Source: an uncultured Elioraea sp.
GTDB taxonomy: Bacteria; Pseudomonadota; Alphaproteobacteria; Acetobacterales; Acetobacteraceae
Direction of reading: 5' to 3'
Assembly: GCA_937995555.1 (NCBI GenBank)
Contig: CALKJX010000239.1
Location: 1 to 22,247 of the forward strand
DNA length: 22,247 nt
In this document: piece after piece, positions 16,593 through 22,247 of the stretch
Layout: each line of letters starts with the position of its first letter
Numbering within the stretch: the first letter of the stretch is position 1
Translations under genes and position numbers: made by a program
The notes under the pieces: model-generated
What the model saw: the letters and a program-made list of their open reading frames with translations, nothing else
Database searches by the model: none
What the model was told of the DNA's origin: nothing

Positions 16593-17480
16593 GTGTCCCT
16601 GCTTCCCCCCTCCCCCGGCGCGCTCGCCCTGCTCGGCACCCTCGGCACGCTCTGGGGCCTCACCCCGGCCGTGGGCAAGCTCGCCGTCGCCGGGGGAATC
16701 GGCCCGGTCGCCTATTCCCTCTTCTATGCCGGCTTCGCCGCGGCGATCCTGTGCGCTGTCGTGGCGGCCCAGCGCGCCCACATGCCCGTCCATCCGCGCG
16801 CCCTCGGCTTCTACGTCGGCAGCGGGCTGATCGGCTTCGCCACCCCGGGCACGCTCACCTTCGTCGCCCTCCAGCACCTGCCGGCGGGGCTGTTGGCGAT
16901 GGTCCTGCCGGCTGCGCCCCTGCTCACCTTCCTGCTCGCCGCCGCCACTGGGCTTGAACACGCGACGTTCCGCCGGGCCGCCGGCGTGGTCCTGGCGCTC
17001 GCCGGCACCGCCCTCGCGCTCGCGCCCGGCGCCGCGCTGCCGCAAGGCGGCAGCCTGTTCTGGGCGGCGGTGACCGTGCTGGTGCCGTGCTGTTACGCGC
17101 TGTCCAACCTGTTCGCGGTGCGCTTCCGCCCCGCCGGCGCACCGCCGCTCGCGCTCGCCGCAGGCACCACCACCGCCGCCGCGCTCTGGCTGATCCCGGC
17201 CGCCGCCCTGTTCGGCCAAATCCGCCTGCCCGGCATCGATGTCGCGACCGGGCTCGCGGCCGGCCAGGGATTGCTGGTGGCGAGCGCCTACCTGATCTAT
17301 TTCCGCCTGCTCACCCGCCAGGGCGGGGTGTTCGTCAGCCAGGTCGGCTACCTGATTGTGCTGACCGGGCTGTTCTGGGGCTGGATGTTCTTCGCCGAGG
17401 TGCCCGGGGCGCTGGTGCTGCCGGCGGCAACGCTGATCTTCGTCGGGCTCGCGCTCGCGACCCGCCCCTCGCGGGCGTGA
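16593..17480 (+). CDS. EamA/DMT superfamily transporter
   Basis: A 295-residue inner-membrane protein with about ten hydrophobic helices in two EamA halves (about 8-135 and 153-290). The first half opens with LGTLWGLTPAVGKLA, the second with WAAVTVLVPCCYALSNLFAV, each a typical first helix of an EamA repeat, and FATPGTLTFVALQHLPAGLLAMV (partly 82-103) is the conserved helix 3-4 region. Members export amino acids, metabolites or drugs; the substrate is unknown. It starts at GTG with AAGGGAAGG 2-3 nt before it. The neighbours are the divergent YgjP gene and, 48 nt downstream on the same strand, the DUF445 gene. Confidence 0.9.
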   Translation: MSLLPPSPGALALLGTLGTLWGLTPAVGKLAVAGGIGPVAYSLFYAGFAAAILCAVVAAQRAHMPVHPRALGFYVGSGLIGFATPGTLTFVALQHLPAGLLAMVLPAAPLLTFLLAAATGLEHATFRRAAGVVLALAGTALALAPGAALPQGGSLFWAAVTVLVPCCYALSNLFAVRFRPAGAPPLALAAGTTTAAALWLIPAAALFGQIRLPGIDVATGLAAGQGLLVASAYLIYFRLLTRQGGVFVSQVGYLIVLTGLFWGWMFFAEVPGALVLPAATLIFVGLALATRPSRA

Positions 17481-17528
17481 CCGGGCGCACGCTTTCTGCC
17501 CCCTGCCGGCTCGCCTAAGGTCCGCGCC

Positions 17529-18821
17529 ATGCACGGCCCCCTCGATCCCCCGGTCGCCGAGCACGCCGAGGAGCGTGCGCGCCTGCTGCGCTGGCGGCTC
17601 TACGCCGGCACGGCCATGGCGGCGACCCTCGCCGCGACGGTCGGCCTCTACGCCATCGAGCCGCCACGGCCCTACTGGCTCGACCTCGCGCATGCCGCCG
17701 CCAAGGCCGGCTTCGTCGGCGCGGTGGCGGACTGGTTCGCGGTCAACGCGCTGTTCCGCTACCCGTTCGGCCGCTGGACCGGCATCGGCGGGCTGATCCC
17801 GCGCGAGAAGCAGCGTCTCGCCGGCGGCATGGGCCGCTTCGTCGCGCGCCAGTTCTTCACCCCCGAGGCCATCCGCCGCGCGGTCGAGGGCGTGGACGTC
17901 GCCGCCGCCGCCGCACGCTGGCTCGCCGATCCGGTGGCGGCGCGACGGACCGCCACCGCCATCGCGCCGTTCGTGCCGCGCCTGCTTGAGTCCCTCGCCG
18001 AGGGCCGCGCCCAGACCGTGCTGCGCCGCCTGCTGCCGCGCATCGTCGCCGGGCCGGGCACGGGGCGCCTCGCGGGACGCCTGCTGCGCACGCTGCTGGA
18101 TGGCGGCCAGCACCAGGAGGTGTTCGGCTACGCGCTCGCGCGGGTGAAGACGACACTCGCGGCCAACGAGGAGAAGCTGCGCGTCGCGATCGAGAGCCGG
18201 GTCGCCGAGCAGGGCGGCAAGGTGGTGAAGTGGGTCGCCGGCGCCTGGATCGCGAAGAAGGTGCTCTCCAGCCTGAACGCCGAGCTCGCGCGCATCGAGC
18301 CTTCCGACAGCGACCTGCGCGCCGCCTTCGATGCCTGGGTGGAGAGCGAGATCCACCGGCTGGAGCACGACCCAGGCCGCGCCGCCGATCTCGCGCGCGC
18401 CATCCGCGCCGTCTTCACGCACCCGACGGTCGCGGCCTGGCTCGAGGACGCGGTGCTGAGGCTCGCGCAGATGGCGCGCTTCGACATCGAGCGCGAGGAC
18501 GGGCGGATCGTCGCCGCGCTTGCGGCGATGCTCGCCAATCTCGGCCGCACGCTGGAGGCGGACGCGGAGGCGCGGCGCGGCCTCAACCGCTTCGTCGAGG
18601 AGCTCGTCGCGGCGCTCGCCCCGCGCGCGCAGTCGCGCATCGAGGGCTTCGTCGCGGCGAAGGTGGCGGCGTGGTCGGACCAGGACATCGTCGAGCGGAT
18701 CGAGCTGAAGGTGGGCCGCGAGCTGCAGATGATCCGGCTGAACGGCACGCTGCTGGGGGCCGCGGTGGGAGCCGTGCTCTACGCCGTGCTGTCGGCGATC
18801 TTCGGCCGCGTGCCCGTGTAG
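17529..18821 (+). CDS. DUF445 family membrane protein (YjiN-like)
   Basis: A 430-residue protein with one N-terminal membrane helix (about 24-42), a long, largely helical charged middle and a C-terminal hydrophobic helix (about 405-425). AAKAGFVGAVADWFAVNALFR (partly 57-77) is the hallmark of DUF445: a small-residue stretch with ADWFAV, followed by HPLGxxIP-like GLIPREKQRLAGGMG. Family members such as YjiN and YheB are membrane-anchored with no settled function. It lies 48 nt after the EamA gene and may be read through from it. No good ribosome site precedes ATG 17529; the family N-terminus supports it. A role in envelope organisation would be speculation. Confidence 0.88.
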   Translation: MHGPLDPPVAEHAEERARLLRWRLYAGTAMAATLAATVGLYAIEPPRPYWLDLAHAAAKAGFVGAVADWFAVNALFRYPFGRWTGIGGLIPREKQRLAGGMGRFVARQFFTPEAIRRAVEGVDVAAAAARWLADPVAARRTATAIAPFVPRLLESLAEGRAQTVLRRLLPRIVAGPGTGRLAGRLLRTLLDGGQHQEVFGYALARVKTTLAANEEKLRVAIESRVAEQGGKVVKWVAGAWIAKKVLSSLNAELARIEPSDSDLRAAFDAWVESEIHRLEHDPGRAADLARAIRAVFTHPTVAAWLEDAVLRLAQMARFDIEREDGRIVAALAAMLANLGRTLEADAEARRGLNRFVEELVAALAPRAQSRIEGFVAAKVAAWSDQDIVERIELKVGRELQMIRLNGTLLGAAVGAVLYAVLSAIFGRVPV

Positions 18822-18864
18822 CGGTCGCGTCAGCGCGTTTGTCCCGACAGGGTGCCGTTGCGGT

Positions 18865-18879
18865 ATCGCATCTTGCGAT
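18865..18879 (+). promoter_or_regulatory. Small hairpin ATCGCA-TCT-TGCGAT between DUF445 and the amidase gene
   Basis: A perfect 6-bp stem with a 3-nt loop, followed 6 nt later by the palindrome CGCTGCAGCG (18886-18895). No T-run follows. It may end the DUF445 transcript or lie in the promoter or leader of the amidase gene; I cannot tell which. Confidence 0.3.
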
Positions 18880-18944
18880 GACCGTCGCTGCAGCGTGCGG
18901 CTAGACTGCTGGAGTCAGGGAACGCAACCGGCAGGAGAGCGGCC

Positions 18945-19763
18945 ATGCTGGAGGTCAAGCGTCACCGGTTCGAGGCCGTGCAGTTCGACGAGTCGCCGCA
19001 TGTGGGCGGCAAGATCACGCCGCGCTTCATTGTCATGCACTACACGGCCGGCGGCTCGGCGCTCTCCTCGGTGCGCGCGATCCGCGAGCGTGGGCTGTCG
19101 GCGCATCTGTTCGTCGATCGCGACGGCGGCATCATGCAGACCGTGCCGTTCAACGTCGCCGCCTTCCATGCCGGACCCTCCTCCTGGCGGGGCTTCGACG
19201 GGCTCAATCAGCATTCGATCGGCATCGAGAACGCCAATTTCGGCTTCCTCGACCAGCGCAGGTCGGATGGCTGGACGCGCACCGGGCTGCGCACCTTCGC
19301 GCCGCACGAGGTGCTCGTCGCGCGCCACAAGAACGGCGGACCGGAGACGGCGTGGGAGCTCTACCCGGAAGCGCAACTGCGCGCGCTCGATGCGATCGTC
19401 GCAGCCCTGCGCGAGGCCTACCCGACGATCCAGGAGGTGGTGGGCCACGATGACATCTCGCCCGGCCGCAAGGTCGATCCGGGCCCGGCCTTCCCGATGC
19501 TGCGCTACCAGAACCAGGGAGGTGCGGCCGGGTCCGGCACGCTGCGCGACAACGACCTGGGCGAGTTCGAGGTGGTGGTGCGCGATACGCTGAACCTGCG
19601 CGGCGGCCCCGGCACCGGCTTCACCGTTCTGCGCTCGCTGCCCCCCGGCACGCGGCTGCGCGTGCTGCGCGAGGAGGGCGAATGGTGTCAGGTCGACCTC
19701 AAGAGTGACGGTGTGCCCGACGGTTTCGTGCACGGCGCCTTCCTGCGCCGGCTCGGCGCCTGA
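18945..19763 (+). CDS. N-acetylmuramoyl-L-alanine amidase (Amidase_2) with C-terminal SH3 domain
   Basis: A 272-residue peptidoglycan hydrolase that would cut the bond between MurNAc and the stem peptide. The Amidase_2 (T7-lysozyme/AmpD-like) domain spans about 25-185: FIVMHYTAGGS (28-38) with zinc ligand His32, AFHAG (73-77), SIGIEN (91-96) and VGHDDISPGRKVDPGPAF (166-183) with His168 and Asp178. A bacterial SH3 domain follows (about 207-270: DTLNLRGGPG, GEWCQVDL, GFVHGAFL), which usually binds cell wall. There is no signal peptide or membrane helix, unlike most housekeeping wall amidases with SH3 domains. AGGAG lies 6-8 nt before the ATG. The stop is only 4 nt from that of the converging debranching enzyme. 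No phage genes are nearby. Confidence 0.92.
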   Translation: MLEVKRHRFEAVQFDESPHVGGKITPRFIVMHYTAGGSALSSVRAIRERGLSAHLFVDRDGGIMQTVPFNVAAFHAGPSSWRGFDGLNQHSIGIENANFGFLDQRRSDGWTRTGLRTFAPHEVLVARHKNGGPETAWELYPEAQLRALDAIVAALREAYPTIQEVVGHDDISPGRKVDPGPAFPMLRYQNQGGAAGSGTLRDNDLGEFEVVVRDTLNLRGGPGTGFTVLRSLPPGTRLRVLREEGEWCQVDLKSDGVPDGFVHGAFLRRLGA

Positions 19764-19767
19764 CGGG

Positions 19768-21948
19768 TCAGAGCACCACCCGCACGGCGACATCGCCCTG
19801 CCGCGCCAGCACGTTCACGGCGACATCCTCGTCATGGCGGCGCAGCAACAGATCGACGCTGCCCTCGCCTGCGCGAAGCCCCCTGATGCGCACCTGTTCC
19901 ACCATCGGCGGCAGGCGCGGATGGCACAGCGTGACCGCGGCCGGGTCTGCCTCCACCATGATGCCGAGCGCCGCGCCAAGCGCGCCGAAGACCGCACCGG
20001 CGGCCCATGCCTGCGGCGCGCAGGCGACCGGATAGAGCGTCGGTCCGGTGCCGGGACGACGACGGAAGCCGCAATAGAGCTCGGGCAGCCGCCGCAGGTC
20101 CATCGTCGCGGCGGCGTCGAGCAGGCCGACCAGCACCTTCAGCACCGCCTCGCCGCAGCCCGCCCGCGCGAAGCCGAGCGCGATGAGCGCGTTGTCGTGC
20201 GGCCAGATCGATCCGTTATGGTATGACATCGGATTGTAGCGCGCCTCGCCTTCGGCGATCGTGCGAATGCCCCAGCCGGAGAAGAACGCGGGCGCGGTGA
20301 GGAGATCGACGAGGCGGGCGGCACGTTCGGGCGGGACGATCCCGGTGAACAGCAGCTGGCCCGCGTTCGAGCCCCGTACCAGGCACGGCCGCTTGTCGCC
20401 GTCGAGCGCAAGCGCGTAGCAGCCGAGTTCATCCGACCAGAAGGCCGTCTCGAACCGCTGCCTGAGTGCCTCGGCCGCCCGTTCCAGCGCGACGGCCAGC
20501 GCGCGATCCCCCATGAACAGCGCGAGCCGCGCCGCCTCGCGCTTGGCGGCATAGACGTAGCCTTGCACCTCGGCCAGCGCGACCGGTCCGCGCGCGAGGC
20601 TGCCGTCAGCGTGGAACACCGAATCGCCTGAGTCCTTCCAGCCCTGGTTGACGAGGCCAGTCTTGCGGGCGGCCTCATACTCGACGAACCCGTCGGCGTC
20701 GCGGTCGCCATGGCGGTCAATCCATCCGAGTGCCGCCCGGATCGCCGGCCAGATCGTGCGCATGGTCGCCTCGTCGCCCGTGCGGCGGTGGTAGAGACCG
20801 CCGAGCAGCACGAAGAGAGGCGTGGCGTCGACGCTGCCGTAGTAGCGGCCGAACGGCACCTCGCCGAGACGAGCGAGCTCGCCTTCGCGCAGCTCATGAA
20901 GGATCTTGCCCGGCTCGGCGTCGCGCGCCGGGTCGGTGACGGTCGCCTGGGTCGCGGCGAGGTAGCGCAACACGCCCCGTGCCAGCTCGGGGTCCATCCA
21001 CAGTGTCTCGATCGCGGTGATCAGCCCGTCGCGGCCGAACACGGTGCTGAACCACGGAATGCCGGCGTGCGGATAGAGGCCGTGCGGCGTCTCGGCCGTG
21101 AGCATCCAGAGATCGGCCGCGGCGCGGCAGATGACCTCGTTCACCACCTCGTTCGAGGTCTCGATCGCGGCGGCGCGGCGCGCATCCCTGCGCAGCTTGC
21201 GCCGAGCCGTGCGCAGTGCGGCGATGAAAGGCGGATGGATGCGCGCCTGCGCGCCGCTGTCGTCCTGCCGCACGGCGACGCGCAGTTCGAGGATACGTCG
21301 TGCCTTGGGCGCCAAGTCCAGCCGCCAGGCGAAACGGCCGTGCGCCACTGTTGCCGGCAGCGGCGCTGCGGTGAGTGTCACCTCGGTGACGAGCCCGTCA
21401 CGCGCCGTGTAAGAAAAGACCATGTCGTTCGGCCCGCTCCGCGCTGTCGCCGTTCCGTGCCCGCTGGCACGATGGCCGCGCACCTCGAACAGGTCGGCGA
21501 AGTCGACCGCGACGTCGATCGTCAGCGCCAGCTCGCGCGGCACGGTGTCAAAGCTCTCGAGCCGGAGCCGCTCGAAGCAGGTGCCGTCGCGCAGGAAGCG
21601 CGTGCGCCGAAGATGGATCACGTCGCGCGGCAGGATCAGTCGGCCGTCGCGATCGAAGATGTCGGCGTTCGTCAGGTCGACCGTCAGGAGTTGGTTGTCG
21701 TCGCTCACGCGCGAGCTGAGCGAGATGGGCCGCCGCCCGGCGATGGCGAGCGAGAGACGCGACAGCACGCGCGTGTCGCGGAAGTAGAGTCCTTCAGGGC
21801 TCGCTTCGCCCTCGGCGATGTCGCCGTCCGGGTCGAACAGGCCGAACATGTCGCCGTGCTTGAGGGTGCGCGGCCGGCGCTCGGCGAGCGAGGCGGTCGC
21901 AGGGATGTAGAACTGGATCGCGGGCACCGCGGTGAGCGGCTGATCCAT
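19768..21948 (-). CDS. Amylo-alpha-1,6-glucosidase / glycogen debranching-like enzyme
   Basis: A 726-residue cytosolic-looking protein with two parts: an N-terminal beta-sandwich of the GDE_N_bis type (about 25-230, landmarks HGDMFGLFD, EGLYFRDTRVLS, SSRVSDDNQLLTVDL) and an (alpha/alpha)6 barrel of the amylo-alpha-1,6-glucosidase type (about 265-690). Barrel landmarks are GIPWFSTVFGRDGLITA (296-312), NQGWKDSGDSV (434-444), VQGYVYAAKREAARLA and MSYHNGSIWPHDNALIALG (574-592), with the acidic residues expected in the active site. Members remove branches from glycogen-like glucans or act on sucrose-derived or other glucosides; the exact substrate is open. ATG 21948 has GGAG 8 nt upstream. It follows a GT4 glycosyltransferase gene by 35 nt, a pairing that suggests shared control in glucan or trehalose/glucoside metabolism. 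Confidence 0.9.
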   Translation of the reverse strand: MDQPLTAVPAIQFYIPATASLAERRPRTLKHGDMFGLFDPDGDIAEGEASPEGLYFRDTRVLSRLSLAIAGRRPISLSSRVSDDNQLLTVDLTNADIFDRDGRLILPRDVIHLRRTRFLRDGTCFERLRLESFDTVPRELALTIDVAVDFADLFEVRGHRASGHGTATARSGPNDMVFSYTARDGLVTEVTLTAAPLPATVAHGRFAWRLDLAPKARRILELRVAVRQDDSGAQARIHPPFIAALRTARRKLRRDARRAAAIETSNEVVNEVICRAAADLWMLTAETPHGLYPHAGIPWFSTVFGRDGLITAIETLWMDPELARGVLRYLAATQATVTDPARDAEPGKILHELREGELARLGEVPFGRYYGSVDATPLFVLLGGLYHRRTGDEATMRTIWPAIRAALGWIDRHGDRDADGFVEYEAARKTGLVNQGWKDSGDSVFHADGSLARGPVALAEVQGYVYAAKREAARLALFMGDRALAVALERAAEALRQRFETAFWSDELGCYALALDGDKRPCLVRGSNAGQLLFTGIVPPERAARLVDLLTAPAFFSGWGIRTIAEGEARYNPMSYHNGSIWPHDNALIALGFARAGCGEAVLKVLVGLLDAAATMDLRRLPELYCGFRRRPGTGPTLYPVACAPQAWAAGAVFGALGAALGIMVEADPAAVTLCHPRLPPMVEQVRIRGLRAGEGSVDLLLRRHDEDVAVNVLARQGDVAVRVVL

Positions 21949-21983
21949 GTCGCAGGCTCCGGATGCTGGGCGCGCGGGCGAGG

Positions 21984-22247
21984 TCAGACGGCGATCGCCC
22001 GGTCGGAGGCGGCCTCGCACAGCCGAGAATAGATCGCAAGATAGCCGCGCGCCATGCGCTCGGCCGTGAAGCGCGCCTCGAAACGGGCGCGGATGCGGCC
22101 GCGATCGAGCATCGCGGCACGTCGCGCCGCCTCGGCCGCCTCCGTCTCGGAGGCGACGATGAAGCCCGTGACACCCGGCTCGATCACCTCCGGCACCGAG
22201 CCGCAGCGCCAGGCGATCACCGGCGTGCCGCAGGCCATCGCCTCGAT
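21984..22247 (-). CDS. GT4-type glycosyltransferase, C-terminal end (partial)
   Basis: The frame enters from the right edge as IEAMACGTPVIAWRCGS and ends at TGA 21984-21986, giving 87 visible residues. EAMACGTPVIA followed by GSVPEVIEPGVTGFIV is the nucleotide-sugar binding region of GT-B fold, retaining family 4 glycosyltransferases, where the Glu contacts the sugar-nucleotide. A final helix (RFTAERMARGYLAIYSRL) closes the protein as in the family. The donor, acceptor and N-terminal half are outside the window. It is the upstream gene of the debranching-like enzyme and very probably its operon partner. Confidence 0.9.
   Translation of the reverse strand: MEAMACGTPVIAWRCGSVPEVIEPGVTGFIVASETEAAEAARRAAMLDRGRIRARFEARFTAERMARGYLAIYSRLCEAASDRAIAV

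Noticed and set aside
18822..18944. Promoter for the amidase gene
   Set aside because: TTGCGA and TAGACT are present but 23 nt apart, too far for a sigma-70 pair.

Overview
The window is uniformly very GC-rich and densely packed. Its gene content fits an alphaproteobacterium, most likely Rhodospirillales/Acetobacteraceae (Roseomonas-like). The assignment rests on two tripartite-tricarboxylate (TctC/Bug) binding proteins plus a remnant of a third, DUF1127, DUF445 and YgjP proteins, PAS-rich hybrid kinases and a short MdoH. It is inference from protein style; no rRNA or other phylogenetic marker apart from alaS is present. I found no tRNA, CRISPR array, insertion sequence or prophage.

Layout. 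1-3104 (minus): a leftward cluster of an amidase pseudogene, an omega-amino acid:pyruvate aminotransferase and the N-terminal part of a two-TM sensor protein that runs off the left edge. 3155-5405 (plus): a tight three-gene operon of glutathione S-transferase, glyoxalase-like VOC protein and FkbM methyltransferase, joined by ATGA and GTGA overlaps. 5380-9276 (minus): a damaged OmpR-type response regulator and a damaged PAS/hybrid histidine kinase, then an intact glucan glucosyltransferase MdoH/OpgH whose 3' end overlaps fkbM convergently. 9461-10261 (plus): a DUF1127 protein and a chimeric remnant in which the N-terminus of a mandelate racemase-family protein is joined to pieces of a TctC protein. 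10310-14366 (minus): alaS, cutA and a TctC protein. 14750-16524 (minus): a YgjP-like metallopeptidase and a second TctC protein. 16593-19763 (plus): an EamA transporter, a DUF445 membrane protein and an N-acetylmuramoyl-L-alanine amidase with an SH3 domain. 19768-22247 (minus): a glycogen debranching-like enzyme preceded by the C-terminus of a GT4 glycosyltransferase cut by the right edge.

The most distinctive feature is a concentration of broken genes between about 2 and 10.3 kb. The amidase has an internal deletion and an 8-bp tandem duplication. The response regulator has a -1/+1 indel pair. The kinase has an in-frame TGA and lacks its phospho-acceptor helix. The racemase/TctC remnant is a deletion chimera. 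Intact genes lie between them. This could be real erosion of accessory functions or, for the single-base indels, sequencing error; the missing internal segments are harder to explain as error.

I did not find a convincing undescribed system. The best leads are the overlapping GST-VOC-FkbM operon, the decaying two-component system upstream of mdoH, and the chimeric remnant.
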